From: an uncultured Duodenibacillus sp.
GTDB taxonomy: Bacteria > Pseudomonadota > Gammaproteobacteria > Burkholderiales > Burkholderiaceae_F
NCBI GenBank assembly: GCA_944388865.1
Contig: CALXKM010000051.1
Coordinates: forward strand, 1 to 64,000
Direction: 5' to 3'
Length of the DNA: 64,000 nucleotides
This document shows positions 16,686-27,535 of this stretch, piece after piece (the stretch's first letter is position 1; each line of letters starts with the position of its first letter). The notes beneath the pieces are model-generated. The model saw only the letters and a list, made by a program, of their open reading frames with translations, was not told the origin of the DNA and ran no database searches. Position numbers and translations under genes: made by a program.

Positions 16686-19391
16686 ATGCCGAACTGCGCC
16701 GCACGCCCTCTGCGTGAAGTCTGTCTCGAACCGCTTGTTTGCGGCAGCCGCAGATGCCGCTTCTACAGTCTTCCAAAACTTGAAAAGTCGCTTGGCGTCA
16801 ATCTCTCCCGCATCCCTGCCTCTATCCGCATTCTTCTTGAAAGCGTGCTGCGAAGCTGCGACGGCACAGTCATTGACGAAAATGCGGTCAAGCGGCTTGC
16901 GGACTGGAGCGCCGAAGGAAAGCGCAAGGAAACTCCCTTTGTGGTTAGCCGCGTGCTGCTTCAGGATCTCACCGGCGTGCCGCTTTTGGTTGACATTGCC
17001 AGCATGCGCGAAGCCGCGCGCAACCTCGGCGTAGACCCCAATAAGGTTGAACCGTTGGTACCGGTAGATCTCGTGATTGATCACTCGGTCATGATCGACA
17101 GGAATGACTGCCCGGATGCACTTGAAGAAAACATGCGTCTTGAGTTTGAACGCAATCATGAACGCTACGGTTTTCTCAAATGGGGCATGCAGGCCTTCAA
17201 GACCTTTCGCATTGTTCCTCCGGGATTCGGCATCTGTCATCAAGTCAATCTTGAGTACCTTGCCCGAGGCGTCTTTGTCGACGACTCTGGCCTTGTCTGG
17301 CCCGACAGCGTCGTCGGCACTGACAGCCACACAGTCATGGTCAACGGTCTGGGCATCATTGGCTGGGGCGTGGGCGGCATCGAGGCCGAAGCGGCCATGC
17401 TTGGGCGACCGATCTACATGCTTGCGCCCGATGTTGTCGGCGTTTACCTTTCTGGAGAGCTTGCGGCCGAGTGCACCACAACCGACATTGCGCTTTACGT
17501 GACGCAAACTCTTCGAGCCAGAAAAGTAGTCGGCAAATTTGTGGAATTTTTCGGCCCCGGCGCACAGGCTTTGGATGTGCCCGAACGTGCCACCATCGCC
17601 AACATGGCCCCTGAATACGGCGCTACGATGGGCTACTTCGGCATAGACGAAAAGACCATAGCCTACCTGCGTCAAACCGCCCGCAGCCAAGAACAAACAG
17701 CTCTTATTGAGGCCTACTACAAAGCTCAGCATCTTTTCGGCATCCCCGACAAAGGCGAGATCGACTATACAGAAGTTGTTGAAATTGATTTGGCTGACGT
17801 CAAAGCCTCAATTTCGGGCCCGAGAAAACCGCAGGAAAGAATTGATCTTGCGCAAGCTGCTAGCGCCTTCAAGATGATGCTCACAACTGCCGTCGAAGAT
17901 GGCGGACTCGGCGTCCCCCCGCAAGAAGCCCAGCGCAAAGCGACCGTGCAAAACGGAGAACTTGCCCACGGCGACATCGTGATTGCCGCCATCACATCCT
18001 GCACCAATACATCAAACCCCAGCGTACTGCTCGGTGCTGGCCTTCTTGCAAAAAAAGCTGTTGAAAAAGGACTTTGCGCTCACCCGCGCGTCAAAACAAG
18101 TCTTGCCCCGGGCAGCCGCGCCGTAACCGAATATCTCAAGTCTGCAGGGCTTTTACCCTATTTAGAAAAGCTGGGCTTCGGCGTTGCAGCCTACGGCTGC
18201 ACCACCTGCATCGGCAACGCCGGAACGCTTGCTGCCGACATCAGCAAGGCCATCGTTGACAACAGGCTTGCCGTGGCTGCCGTGCTCTCAGGAAACCGCA
18301 ATTTTGAAGCGCGCATTCATCCTCTTGTGCGCGCCAACTTTCTTGCCAGTCCTGCTCTTGTCGTTGCCTATGCCATAGCCGGCAGCATGAATGTCGATCT
18401 CGTGCACGACGCACTGGGCCTCGACTCTGAAGGCAACGCCGTCTTTCTCAAGGATATTTGGCCCACTGCGAAAGAAATTCGTACGTTGCTCGTACAGGCC
18501 GAAAATCCGGAAAACTTTAAAAAGAGCTACATCAAGATTCAAACTGAACCCGGCGAACTCTGGCAGTCAATCAGCGCCATTGAAGGCCCCTGCTACAACT
18601 GGCCCGAATCGACCTACATTGCCAAAGCACCCTTTTTTGATGCAGTCTGCTCATGCTCTCATGACATTAAGGGCGCACGAGCGCTGGGCATTTATGCCGA
18701 TGCCGTCACGACTGACCATATATCTCCGGCCGGACGCATCACCAAAGAGAGCTCAGCAGCCAAATGGCTTTCCGAGCACGGCGTTGCCGTGCAGGACTTC
18801 AACAGTTTTGGCTCGCGCCGTGGCAATCACGAAGTTATGATGCGCGGCGCCTTTGCCAACGTGCGCATCAAGAACCTCTTGGTTCCCGCCCGCCCCGACG
18901 GTTCCCGCGTCGAAGGCGGCTTGACGGTGCTTTACCCCGAAAACCAAGTCATGCCCATCTTTGATGCAAGTCGCGAATATCTAAAACGCGGCACGCCCTG
19001 CATCGTCTTCGGAGGAGAAGAGTACGGCACGGGATCGAGCCGCGATTGGGCCGCCAAGGGAACGAAGCTGCTTGGGATCAGCGCCGTCATCGTCAAAAGC
19101 TTTGAGCGGATTCATCGCTCCAACCTTGTGGGCATGGGGGTGCTTCCTCTTGAGTTCATAAACGGCGATGGGACTGCTGAATTAGGCATCACAGGCCGCG
19201 AAACCTTCGACATTCTGGGACTTGAGCACCTCAAGCCTCAGGGCACGGTCGAGCTTGTCATTCACCGTGAAGACGGCTCAAGCAAAAGAGTTCCTCTAAA
19301 GGTTCGCGTTGATACTCCCGTTGAGCTCACCTATCTTAAGGCCAACGGCATTCTTCCCTTCATGCTCGCACGCATTGCCGAGCATGCCTAA
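16686..19391 (+). CDS. acnA: Aconitate hydratase A
   Basis: 4Fe-4S enzyme that isomerises citrate and isocitrate via cis-aconitate. The 901-residue length fits AcnA. Cluster cysteines appear in ITSCTNTSNPSV and YGCTTCIGNAG. Other family motifs are VVGTDSHTVM, MAPEYGATMGYF, SYN-type nucleating segments and the C-terminal swivel domain GGEEYGTGSSRDWAAKG. GGAG lies 7 nt before the ATG. The N terminus has four cysteines within about 25 residues (CAARPLREVCLEPLVCG), which is not usual for the family. The PIN-domain gene follows immediately. Confidence 0.96.
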   Translation: MPNCAARPLREVCLEPLVCGSRRCRFYSLPKLEKSLGVNLSRIPASIRILLESVLRSCDGTVIDENAVKRLADWSAEGKRKETPFVVSRVLLQDLTGVPLLVDIASMREAARNLGVDPNKVEPLVPVDLVIDHSVMIDRNDCPDALEENMRLEFERNHERYGFLKWGMQAFKTFRIVPPGFGICHQVNLEYLARGVFVDDSGLVWPDSVVGTDSHTVMVNGLGIIGWGVGGIEAEAAMLGRPIYMLAPDVVGVYLSGELAAECTTTDIALYVTQTLRARKVVGKFVEFFGPGAQALDVPERATIANMAPEYGATMGYFGIDEKTIAYLRQTARSQEQTALIEAYYKAQHLFGIPDKGEIDYTEVVEIDLADVKASISGPRKPQERIDLAQAASAFKMMLTTAVEDGGLGVPPQEAQRKATVQNGELAHGDIVIAAITSCTNTSNPSVLLGAGLLAKKAVEKGLCAHPRVKTSLAPGSRAVTEYLKSAGLLPYLEKLGFGVAAYGCTTCIGNAGTLAADISKAIVDNRLAVAAVLSGNRNFEARIHPLVRANFLASPALVVAYAIAGSMNVDLVHDALGLDSEGNAVFLKDIWPTAKEIRTLLVQAENPENFKKSYIKIQTEPGELWQSISAIEGPCYNWPESTYIAKAPFFDAVCSCSHDIKGARALGIYADAVTTDHISPAGRITKESSAAKWLSEHGVAVQDFNSFGSRRGNHEVMMRGAFANVRIKNLLVPARPDGSRVEGGLTVLYPENQVMPIFDASREYLKRGTPCIVFGGEEYGTGSSRDWAAKGTKLLGISAVIVKSFERIHRSNLVGMGVLPLEFINGDGTAELGITGRETFDILGLEHLKPQGTVELVIHREDGSSKRVPLKVRVDTPVELTYLKANGILPFMLARIAEHA

Positions 19392-19404
19392 AGAGAGTTT
19401 GGCA

Positions 19405-19974
19405 ATGCAGGCTTCGGCAAGTGCGCGATTTGCATCCTTGCCGACTGCTCAAGTGCTCGAACGCGTGCGGCAGACGCTGCCCACGAGCGACATCGCCGCA
19501 CCGAGCCTGCCCAAGAGCAGCTTCACGTCGGAGCCTTTGCTCGTGGTGCTCGATACGAACGTTCTTCTTGATCTCGTCTACTGGAAAGACAAAGACTCGG
19601 GGCTGCTCAAGCAGCAGCTCGACTGCGGAGAGCTCAAGGCCGTCACAAGCATCAATTGTCTTGAAGAATTTGCCGACGTCATCTCTCGAGCGGCTTTTGC
19701 ACTGAAGGCCGATGCACAGATCGCTATGCTGCAAGAGCATGTGAGCACGGCACTCATCTGCAGCCGTATCGAGCCCGCACCTTGTCGATGTCGCGATCCA
19801 GACGATCAAAAATTTCTTGACCTTGCTTTTTCAGCAAAAGCAAAGGTGCTTTTTACTAAAGACAAACTCGTACGCAAAGCCGCAAAGAAACTGGCGCGCT
19901 ATGGAATACACACGCTCACGCCCTCTGAGTGGAGGTCTATGGATGCTGTTTTGAGGACGGCAAAAGAACCTTAG
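19405..19974 (+). CDS. PIN-domain protein (putative ribonuclease)
   Basis: A 189-residue protein of the stand-alone PIN family (COG1569-like). The metal-binding acidic residues are visible: VVLDTNVLLDLVYW (about residues 48-61), CLEEFADVI, and CRDPDDQKFLDLAFSAKAKVLFTKDKLV (about 130-157). Start ATG 19405 is preferred, with GAGAG upstream; an earlier ATG at 19384 would overlap the acnA stop. No antitoxin gene is adjacent on the same strand, so it is more likely a solitary RNase or tRNA/rRNA-processing homologue than half of a toxin-antitoxin pair. Its stop codon overlaps the trpF stop codon by 4 bp, tail to tail. Confidence 0.8.
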   Translation: MQASASARFASLPTAQVLERVRQTLPTSDIAAPSLPKSSFTSEPLLVVLDTNVLLDLVYWKDKDSGLLKQQLDCGELKAVTSINCLEEFADVISRAAFALKADAQIAMLQEHVSTALICSRIEPAPCRCRDPDDQKFLDLAFSAKAKVLFTKDKLVRKAAKKLARYGIHTLTPSEWRSMDAVLRTAKEP

Positions 19975-20660
19975 GCGATCTCGAGCTGCGCTGGACTCAC
20001 ATCGCCGCCGCGGCGAACAGCCTGCATAAAGTTCAAAATCTTGTCGTGATCCTTGATGCCGCGAGCTGTTTCCACGCCACTTGCCACATCCACAGCCCAC
20101 GGGCGCAGCAACGTGATGGCTTCGCGCACATTCTGCTCTCTGAGGCCCCCGGCAATTACCAAAGGCTTATGCAGTTCGTTGCGGACAGCTGCCACCGCCT
20201 TCCAGTCAAAGCACTCGCCCATGCCGCCGTGCTCATGTCCGGCAGCATCAGCCAAAATCGCGCTTGCCATCGGATACTCGTCTTGCGCCGCAATCAGATC
20301 GCTGGGATTTTTCACAGCCACGGCCTTCATATACGGAACATGAAACTGGTCGCAAAACGGTCTGGATTCATTGCCGTGAAATTGCAATATGGCGTGCGGA
20401 AAAAGCTCCAAATGCTCGCGCACTTCTTCGCTTGTCGGGTTAACGAACACGAGCACCGTTGAGACAGACTCGGGGACAAGCGAGGTAAGCGCCATCAAGC
20501 GCGATGGCGTTACGTAGCGGGAACTTCCCGGATAGCACACAAACCCCACGGCATCTGCCCCGGCCTCAATAGCCGTCACAACATCGTCTTCACGCGTAAG
20601 TCCGCAGATTTTGACGCGAATGCGGTCGGTATCATCAGCCGCCTTACTGGAAAAAAGCAT
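19971..20660 (-). CDS. trpF: Phosphoribosylanthranilate isomerase
   Basis: Third step of tryptophan biosynthesis: Amadori rearrangement of N-(5-phosphoribosyl)anthranilate to CdRP. The 229-residue TIM barrel has the catalytic Cys in VKICGLT, the general acid Asp in ILADAAGHEHGGMGECFDW, and the phosphate-binding VIAGGL and DVASGVE. The usual GG(S/T)GK loop reads GGMGE, a small departure from consensus. No other trp genes are in the window. It overlaps the PIN gene by 4 bp tail to tail. Confidence 0.92.
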   Translation of the reverse strand: MLFSSKAADDTDRIRVKICGLTREDDVVTAIEAGADAVGFVCYPGSSRYVTPSRLMALTSLVPESVSTVLVFVNPTSEEVREHLELFPHAILQFHGNESRPFCDQFHVPYMKAVAVKNPSDLIAAQDEYPMASAILADAAGHEHGGMGECFDWKAVAAVRNELHKPLVIAGGLREQNVREAITLLRPWAVDVASGVETARGIKDHDKILNFMQAVRRGGDVSPAQLEIA

Positions 20661-20924
20661 AATTTTTATTCTTGCTTGCGCTTGAAATGTGCTGAAGCGT
20701 CAGGAGCCACAGTGCCGCCTCGGGAACGACGCCCCCAAGCACATTGGTACACGAAAATGATAGTTCTCTTGTCAGGCGCAATGCTAAGGAGCCGCCGAAA
20801 AAAAACAACGGAGGGGTTTTCCCTAGGGTGATTTACTCAGACCTGTTCATGCCTGCCGCAAAGGACGCCTTGTGCTTGGTGCAAGACCAGGAAAAGCGCT
20901 CTTGCTTTGCTTGCCCGCCTTCGA

Positions 20925-21545
20925 TCAATAATCAAAAAGAGCTGCCAGGGCCAGAAGTACAAAAATCACAGCACTGATGCGGTTGAGAAAAAACTGAACG
21001 CGTGGTGTTCTGAGCTTATCGGCAAGCTTCCCGGCAAAAACAGCGACAAAGCTAAAGACAAGCGCAGTTGCTGCACCGAACGTTGCGCCCAGAATCGTCA
21101 TTTCCAGCGCCGTCTGCCAGGAATCAGCACCAGGACTGACGAATTGAGGAAAAAATGCCAGGAAAAAAATCTGCACCTTAGGATTGGTGACGTTCATCAC
21201 AAAACCGCGCCGCCACAAACTAAAGGCAGAAAAACTTTCGTATACGCTCGCCCGGGGCGCCTTGCCAGCGCGCCAGGCCCCGAAAGCAAGATAAAACAGG
21301 TAGGCTGCACCCAGAATGCGAATTCCCCAAAAAAGCGCTGGGCTTGCGGCCACAACCGCAGCAATGCCAAGCGCCGCTGCCAAAGTCTGCAGCACGATGC
21401 CCGTCAAGAGTCCAGCCACCACCCACAGCCCCGCTCTCGCACCGAGAGCGGCCGACTGCACTAGAACAAACAGATTGTCCGGTCCGGGAGCAAACGCCAA
21501 CACAAGGCTCGCTGCGAAAAATGCACTCCAAACGCCCAGTTCCAT
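20925..21545 (-). CDS. LysE/RhtB-family amino acid exporter
   Basis: A 206-residue inner-membrane exporter with about six hydrophobic segments. The family signature is at the N terminus: LVLAFAPGPDNLFVLVQSAALGARAGLWVV. NVTNPKVQIFFLAFFPQFV in the middle is also characteristic. It likely exports an amino acid such as threonine or homoserine; substrate is not readable from sequence. The 264-bp gap between it and trpF holds no gene that I can support. Confidence 0.9.
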   Translation of the reverse strand: MELGVWSAFFAASLVLAFAPGPDNLFVLVQSAALGARAGLWVVAGLLTGIVLQTLAAALGIAAVVAASPALFWGIRILGAAYLFYLAFGAWRAGKAPRASVYESFSAFSLWRRGFVMNVTNPKVQIFFLAFFPQFVSPGADSWQTALEMTILGATFGAATALVFSFVAVFAGKLADKLRTPRVQFFLNRISAVIFVLLALAALFDY

Positions 21546-21670
21546 TATTTTGCAATCCTACTGCGACCAAGCTTAGCAATGAAAAAAGCCAGCATCTCAA
21601 CGAAGAAATACCGGCCTTTCTCGGTTGTGCAAAGCCAAGCTATTCTCAAACTTTGCGCAGCGTTTTTCGA

Positions 21671-24600
21671 CTAGCCAACCCAAGCGCGCGCGTTGTCGAA
21701 CATGCGCATCCAGGGGGAGAGCTCGGCGGCATTGCGCGGATGCCAAGACATCTGCACCGTGCGATGCGTGCGTTCCGGATGCGGCATGATGATCGTAAAG
21801 CGCCCGTCAGGCGTCGTCACGCTCGTTACGCCCTGAGCCGACCCATTGGGATTGAGCGGATAGACCTCGGTCGGATTACCGTTGCCGTCAACGAATCTGG
21901 CTGCCACCAGACACTGCTCGGCGTCAGCCGGCGTACGCCACTGTACGCGCCCTTCGCCGTGACTGTTGACAATCGGCATCGAGCTGCCTGCCATGCCGGC
22001 AAACAAAATCGAGGGGCTTTCCTCAATCTTGACCTGCACCAAACGCGCTTCAAACTGCTCGGAGCGATTGCGTACAAAATTGGGCCAATGCTCAGCACCG
22101 GGAATGATTGAGTGCAAGTGGCTCATCATCTGGCAGCCGTTGCAAATGCCCAGAGCAAATGTGTCTCGCCGGGCAAAAAACTCGGCAAACATGTCGGTGA
22201 GCTTGGCGTTGTGCAAAATGGTCTTGGCCCATCCGCCGCCAGCGCCGAGCACGTCGCCGTAGGAAAAGCCTCCGGCAACGCCCAGACCGCAGAACTCTTC
22301 GAGCGTCATGCGCCCCGAGAGCAGATCGGTCATGTGGACGTCGTAGACATCAAAGCCAGCACGGGTAAAGGCGGCCGCTAATTCAACATGAGAATTGACG
22401 CCCTGCTCGCGCAGCACGGCCATTTTCGGACGAGTCTGTCCGTTATGGATGTAGGGACCACTGACGCGGTCGCTGGGATTAAAGGTCGTCTCCACATAAA
22501 GACCTCTGGTCGCGGAGCTTGTCTGCACGGCAAACTCGCTGTCGGCGCATGCCGGATTGTCGCGGCCGCGTGCAATGGCGTGGCTCACTTCGCACCACGC
22601 CGCCATCAGATCGGTGCGCTTTTCTGCAAGCAACACCTCGCCGTAGGCGCTCACCTGCAGGACTTCGCTCGAATTGGGCTCGCCGATAATGGCAAAGTAC
22701 GAAGACAGCCCCGCGGCCGAGACTGCAGCGCGCACGTCCTTAATTCGGTCGGCAGGAACTTGCAGGACAGCTCCGAGTTCTTCATTAAAGAGGGTCTCCA
22801 GAGCCGAGGGATTTCTCTTGCTGACGGCCAACAGATGATCAAGCTTGATGTCCATGCCGCAGTGCGAGGCAAACATCATTTCCGAGAGCGTTGCGGCAAG
22901 ACCGCCGTCGCTTCTGTCGTGGTAGGCATAAACGCAGCCGGCAAGCGTGAGCTTTCGCAGAAGCGCCACAAACTTGGCAAGCACTTCGGGATCTGCAACG
23001 TCAGGAGCTTGGCTGCCGAAGCTTTGGGCAGTCTGCGCCAGAATAGATGCACCCATACGGTTGGAGCCGGCACCCATATCGAAGGCAAGCAGCACCGAGG
23101 GTTTATCCATACGCAGCTGCGGGGTAAGCGTCAGCCGCACATCGGTCACCGGCGCAGCGGCAGAAGCAATGAGCGAGACGGGACTGGTGACGCACTTTTG
23201 CTGATCACCGTCCTTCCAGGCCGTGCGCATCGAGCATGAGTCCTTGCCGACGGGAATGGAAATGCCCAGACTCTGACAGAAGAGACTGGCGGATTTCACA
23301 GCTGCAAACAACTTGGCGTCTTCGCCTTCGGCGCCGCAAGCGGCCATCCAATTAGCCGACAACTTCACAACCGGCAGCTCAATGTCGGCTGCTGCGATGT
23401 TCATGATCGCTTCGCCGATCGCCATGCGGCTTGCGGCAGCAGAGTCAATGACCGCCACAGGAGTACGCTCGCCCACAGCCATCGCTTCGCCGGCAAAACC
23501 AGTAAAGTTGACATTGGTCACGGCACAGTCGGCAACAGGCACCTGCCAGGGGCCAACCATTTGATCCCTGCTCACCAGACCTCCGACGGTTCTGTCGCCG
23601 ATCGTAATCAAAAAGCTCTTATTGCCCACGGTCGGATGACGCAGCACGCTGTAGAGAGCCTGCTTCAAGGTCATGGAACCGGGATTGAAGTCGCTTAACG
23701 GGCGATTGACGCTCTTGACGTCGCGATGCATGCGCGGCGGCTTGCCGAGGAGCACCTCCATGGGCATCTCCACAGCACGTTCCTCTCCTTCTCGGCCCTC
23801 CACAACGAGCGTGCCGTCTTCGCTAATGGTGCCAAGCACCGCGTAGGGGCAGCGCTCGCGCCGGCAGAAGGCATCAAACTTCTCAAGGGACTCGGGAGCA
23901 ATTGCAATGGCATAGCGCTCTTGACTTTCGTTGCACCACACCTCCAGCGGGCTCATGCCCTTTTCCTCAACGGGCACCTTCTGCAAAGACAAGCGTGCTC
24001 CGTGTCCAGACAAATCTGCAAGCTCGGGCATGGCGTTTGACAGACCGCCGGCGCCGATGTCGTGAATGGCAAGAATCGGATTGTCCGCACCGCTAGCCCA
24101 GCAGCGGTCAATCACTTCCTGCGCGCGACGCTCCATTTCGGGATTGCCGCGCTGCACACTGTCAAAGTCAAGACTTGCCGCGTTTGAACCCGACGTCATG
24201 GAGCTTGCGGCGCCGCCGCCCAAGCCGATGCGCATGCCGGGACCACCGAGCACGATCAAGAGCGTTCCGGGTTCTAGCGTATGCTTGGCCGTCTGATCTT
24301 CGCGGATATTGCCGATGCCGCCTGCGAGCATGATCGGTTTGTGATAGCCGTAGCGTACATCGCCTACGCGCGATTCAAAAACGCGGAAGTAACCCAAAAT
24401 GTTGGGACGGCCGAATTCGTTGTTGAAGGCTGCAGCGCCAAGAGGACCGTCGGTCATGATCGACAGGGCAGATGCAATTCTTTGCGGCGCGCCGTAATGC
24501 TGATCAGCCCCTTCATCATCGGCTCCGGTCGTATCCTTGTCGTTTTCCCAGCTCTGTTCGCTGCCCGGAATATTGAGCGCAGAAACAGAAAATCCGCACA

Positions 24601-25630
24601 GGCCGGCCTTTGGACGAGCGCCGCGACCAGTTGCGCCCTCATCGCGGATTTCGCCGCCCGAACCGGTCGAAGCGCCGGGAAATGGACTGATGGCCGTCGG
24701 ATGGTTGTGCGTTTCAACCTTAAAAACCGTATGCACGGGCTCCAGACGCTCTTCAAACTTTGCTCCGAAGAGATCATCCTTGCTCGGACGCGGGTAAAGA
24801 CGCGTAACGGTCGGCCCCTCAAAAACGGCTGCATTGTCAGAATAAGCAACGATCGTGCCGCGCGGAGAGCGTTTATGGGTTTCACGAATCATCCCGAAAA
24901 GGGTCTTATCCTGATCGACTCCGTCGATCGTGAACTTGGCATTGAATATCTTGTGACGGCAGTGTTCGGAGTTTGCCTGAGCAAACATCATGAGTTCGAC
25001 GTCCGTCGGGTTGCGGCGCGCCTTGCCGAAGGCATCCATCAGATAGTCAATTTCATCGGGTGCAAGCGCGAGACCGAGTTCAACATTGGCCTTTTCGAGG
25101 GCCTGCTTGCCGCCGCCGATGATGTCGACCACTGCCATAGGCTTGCCCTTGACGTCAGCAAAAAGCATTGAAGGATCTGCATCGGCGGCAAGCACTGTTT
25201 CCGTCATGCGATCGTGCATCAAGAGCGACAAGTCCTCAAGTTCCTTTTGCGAGAGCCCAGCTCCCGGCACAAGCTCAAGTGAAAACAGCACGCCGCGCTC
25301 AACGCGCAAAACAGCATCTATGCCCGTGTTGTGCACGATGTCGGTTGCCTTTGAGGCCCAGGGACTAATGGTTCCCAAACGCGGCACCACCAAAAGATTG
25401 ACGTCTGCCTTGACATCTTGAGCGGGATCGCCGTAGTCGAGAAGCGTCTCAAGACGCTTCATCTCAGCGTCTTCAAGCGCACGCTCGGCATGAACAAAGT
25501 GAATGTAACGGGCGCTGACGGCTGTCACGCTGCTCGAACGGGTTTTGAGCTGAGCGAGCAGACGCTCGGCACGAAAGGTCGAAAGAGCCCGAGAACCGGG
25601 AATCTTGATGACGACGGATGCGTTGGACAT
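21671..25630 (-). CDS. purL: Phosphoribosylformylglycinamidine synthase
   Basis: Large single-chain FGAM synthase of 1319 residues, fourth step of purine biosynthesis (FGAR + Gln + ATP to FGAM). Domains in order: an N-terminal PurS-like region, a linker, the duplicated AIRS-like ATPase domains ([53 protein letters not shown]), and a C-terminal class I glutaminase with nucleophile Cys in [11 protein letters not shown] and the His/Glu pair in PHPER. Start ATG 25630 ([17 protein letters not shown]) is typical, though its Shine-Dalgarno is weak. It is divergent from nnr. Confidence 0.97.
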   Translation of the reverse strand: MSNASVVIKIPGSRALSTFRAERLLAQLKTRSSSVTAVSARYIHFVHAERALEDAEMKRLETLLDYGDPAQDVKADVNLLVVPRLGTISPWASKATDIVHNTGIDAVLRVERGVLFSLELVPGAGLSQKELEDLSLLMHDRMTETVLAADADPSMLFADVKGKPMAVVDIIGGGKQALEKANVELGLALAPDEIDYLMDAFGKARRNPTDVELMMFAQANSEHCRHKIFNAKFTIDGVDQDKTLFGMIRETHKRSPRGTIVAYSDNAAVFEGPTVTRLYPRPSKDDLFGAKFEERLEPVHTVFKVETHNHPTAISPFPGASTGSGGEIRDEGATGRGARPKAGLCGFSVSALNIPGSEQSWENDKDTTGADDEGADQHYGAPQRIASALSIMTDGPLGAAAFNNEFGRPNILGYFRVFESRVGDVRYGYHKPIMLAGGIGNIREDQTAKHTLEPGTLLIVLGGPGMRIGLGGGAASSMTSGSNAASLDFDSVQRGNPEMERRAQEVIDRCWASGADNPILAIHDIGAGGLSNAMPELADLSGHGARLSLQKVPVEEKGMSPLEVWCNESQERYAIAIAPESLEKFDAFCRRERCPYAVLGTISEDGTLVVEGREGEERAVEMPMEVLLGKPPRMHRDVKSVNRPLSDFNPGSMTLKQALYSVLRHPTVGNKSFLITIGDRTVGGLVSRDQMVGPWQVPVADCAVTNVNFTGFAGEAMAVGERTPVAVIDSAAASRMAIGEAIMNIAAADIELPVVKLSANWMAACGAEGEDAKLFAAVKSASLFCQSLGISIPVGKDSCSMRTAWKDGDQQKCVTSPVSLIASAAAPVTDVRLTLTPQLRMDKPSVLLAFDMGAGSNRMGASILAQTAQSFGSQAPDVADPEVLAKFVALLRKLTLAGCVYAYHDRSDGGLAATLSEMMFASHCGMDIKLDHLLAVSKRNPSALETLFNEELGAVLQVPADRIKDVRAAVSAAGLSSYFAIIGEPNSSEVLQVSAYGEVLLAEKRTDLMAAWCEVSHAIARGRDNPACADSEFAVQTSSATRGLYVETTFNPSDRVSGPYIHNGQTRPKMAVLREQGVNSHVELAAAFTRAGFDVYDVHMTDLLSGRMTLEEFCGLGVAGGFSYGDVLGAGGGWAKTILHNAKLTDMFAEFFARRDTFALGICNGCQMMSHLHSIIPGAEHWPNFVRNRSEQFEARLVQVKIEESPSILFAGMAGSSMPIVNSHGEGRVQWRTPADAEQCLVAARFVDGNGNPTEVYPLNPNGSAQGVTSVTTPDGRFTIIMPHPERTHRTVQMSWHPRNAAELSPWMRMFDNARAWVG

Positions 25631-25704
25631 AGAAAAAAAAGGTGAATTGCCGTAAAAAAGGAAACGAAACCTGCAAAAAGCAAATCCCGTAGTTCAATTC
25701 ACTG

Positions 25705-25710
25705 ATTATA
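25705..25710 (-). promoter_or_regulatory. Candidate -10 of the purL promoter
   Basis: The minus strand reads TATAAT, a perfect -10, 75 bp before the purL start codon. The -35 region is poor. A PurR-type palindrome was not found by eye. Confidence 0.45.
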
Positions 25711-25936
25711 GGAGAGATGCCTGCTAGTTTTGAGAGGAATTTCCTCATGGTTTTGCGAGAACAATCTCAAGCAAAGATCAGTCGGCTTCTCTGTCGCTTT
25801 TGCAACTGGTCTACAATCCTATGCACTATTTAGTCTCTGTTGCGGCGCACGAGACATATGCGAACAAAAGAAATTTCTTTGTGTTCGATTTTTTCGTGCG
25901 CTGCGCTGCACATTGAATCCTCCGTCTTACACACCT

Positions 25937-27400
25937 ATGGCTCAGCAAATTCTCAACCTTGATGAACTCTCGGCTCTTGAGCACCGCTACAACAACCTTC
26001 TTCCGGCTGGCGAACTGATGCGCCGCGCCGGCCGCGCCGTGGCTCAAAAAATTCTTGACGCCGCCCCTGCCGCACAGCACATCGTCATTGTCTGCGGTCC
26101 GGGCAACAATGGCGGCGACGGCTTTGCAGCCGCTCTTTTCTTGAAAAATCAGGGAAAGCGCGTCACCTGCGCATTGATCGGCTGCAGCAAGCCAAAAACA
26201 GAGGACGCTCTCATGATGTTTGATGCCTGGACTGCCGCCGGCGGGACGGTCATCTCTGATCCTTACAACGCCGACAAAGCCGATGTTGTCGTCGACGCTC
26301 TTTTCGGAACAGGGCTCAAAAGAGCTCTCTCGGGCGAATATCTGGATGCGGCCATGTGGTTCAATGAGCGCCGAGCACTGAGAATTTCCATTGACCTACC
26401 TTCTGGCCTTGACGCCATGACGGGAGCCTGGACAGGCGGCATCCCCGGCTGTTCAGCCGACATCACAATGGCCATGCTCGCTCCCAAGGCCGGCTGCTAC
26501 ATGCGCGAGGGCGCCGATGCCTCAGGCCACGTCGAGGTCAACGAACTGGATGTTTCCGTACCGCTTTCGACGCTTGGCGTTATCGATCAAAGCGACTTTC
26601 GTCATCTGTGCGAACCACGCCTAAAAAACAGCCACAAAGGCACCTATGGTCATGTTGCGGTTATTGGCGGCGAAACAGGTACGATCGGGGCAGCTGTTTT
26701 GGCTGCCCGCGCAGCGCTCATCTCAGGGGCCGGCCGCGTGACGGTTGAACTCATGAGCGAGAAAGCTCCGGCCGTTGACATGCTCTATCCAGAGCTGATG
26801 TTTGCCGCCTCGCCCATAGATCTTTCTGATGTCACCTGCATTGTTGCAGGCTGCGGTCTGGGCTTTGCTCCGAAGGCCAAAGAACGCTTAAAGCAAGCCA
26901 TCGATGCAGACGTACCTCTGGTTCTTGATGCCGATGCGCTGCGCATGCTTGCCCAAGATCTTTCGCTTCAGGATGCCGTGCTGGCCCGCAAGGCGCACAC
27001 CGTCATCACGCCCCACCCGGCTGAGGCAGCCGCCATCTTGCGTACAACGACTGAAAAGGTCAACGCAGACCGCGTGAACGCAGCTCGCGAACTCTCCCTT
27101 CAGACCGGTGCCATTTCAGTCTTAAAAGGCATCGGCAGCGTGGTTGCCCTCAGAAGCTCACGTACCTGGATCAATCCCACGGGCAATGCCATGCTCGCCA
27201 CGGCAGGCTCGGGCGACGTGCTCGCCGGCATGCTTGGAGCCTTCTTTGCACAAAAGTTTGATTTAGTGAGCGCTACGCTTGGCGCCGTCTATCTGCACGG
27301 CGCAGCTGCAGAGGGCTCCTTTGCTGGATTTACTGCCGGCGACATTGCTCCGACCGCTGCAAGCATTCTCGACGAGATGCGCGCGAGCTTTGCACGCTAA
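25937..27400 (+). CDS. nnr: Bifunctional NAD(P)H-hydrate epimerase / ADP-dependent NAD(P)H-hydrate dehydratase
   Basis: Repairs hydrated NAD(P)H. Of 487 residues, the N-terminal YjeF_N epimerase domain has CGPGNNGGDGFAAALFL, VVDALFGTGLKR and SIDLPSGLDAMTG. The C-terminal YjeF_C kinase-like dehydratase domain has HKGTYGHVAVIGGETGTIGAA, VITPHPAEAA, LKGIGSVVA and the catalytic loop NPTGNAMLATAGSGDVLAG. Start ATG 25937 (MAQQILNLDELSALEHRY) matches the family N terminus; the frame runs further upstream without family-like sequence. Transcribed divergently from purL. Confidence 0.95.
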   Translation: MAQQILNLDELSALEHRYNNLLPAGELMRRAGRAVAQKILDAAPAAQHIVIVCGPGNNGGDGFAAALFLKNQGKRVTCALIGCSKPKTEDALMMFDAWTAAGGTVISDPYNADKADVVVDALFGTGLKRALSGEYLDAAMWFNERRALRISIDLPSGLDAMTGAWTGGIPGCSADITMAMLAPKAGCYMREGADASGHVEVNELDVSVPLSTLGVIDQSDFRHLCEPRLKNSHKGTYGHVAVIGGETGTIGAAVLAARAALISGAGRVTVELMSEKAPAVDMLYPELMFAASPIDLSDVTCIVAGCGLGFAPKAKERLKQAIDADVPLVLDADALRMLAQDLSLQDAVLARKAHTVITPHPAEAAAILRTTTEKVNADRVNAARELSLQTGAISVLKGIGSVVALRSSRTWINPTGNAMLATAGSGDVLAGMLGAFFAQKFDLVSATLGAVYLHGAAAEGSFAGFTAGDIAPTAASILDEMRASFAR

Positions 27401-27421
27401 AGCAAAAAGCCGTGCTTGCGC

Positions 27422-27516
27422 GCGGCCCGTTTGAGCTGATTCTCAGCGGGCCGCTTGAGGTCGTTTTTGCGATGGTGCGGGCGCCTGCGGTACTTCTGCA
27501 GAGAAGAACGCAGGCC
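27422..27516. terminator. Pair of stem-loops between convergent genes
   Basis: GCGGCCCG (27422-27429) pairs with CGGGCCGC (27447-27454). GCCTGCG (27483-27489) pairs with CGCAGGC (27510-27516), with an inner TTCT/AGAA. They fill the space between nnr (+) and the gene at 27536 (-) and probably stop both transcripts. Confidence 0.55.
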
Positions 27517-27535
27517 GCGTGCGAAGACTTTGGCC

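Noticed and set aside
16599..17732. Long minus-strand frame opposite acnA
   Set aside because: Shadow frame; the plus-strand aconitase is unambiguous.
19405..19974. Toxin-antitoxin module for the PIN protein
   Set aside because: No antitoxin-like gene is adjacent; the upstream gene is acnA and the downstream gene is trpF on the other strand.
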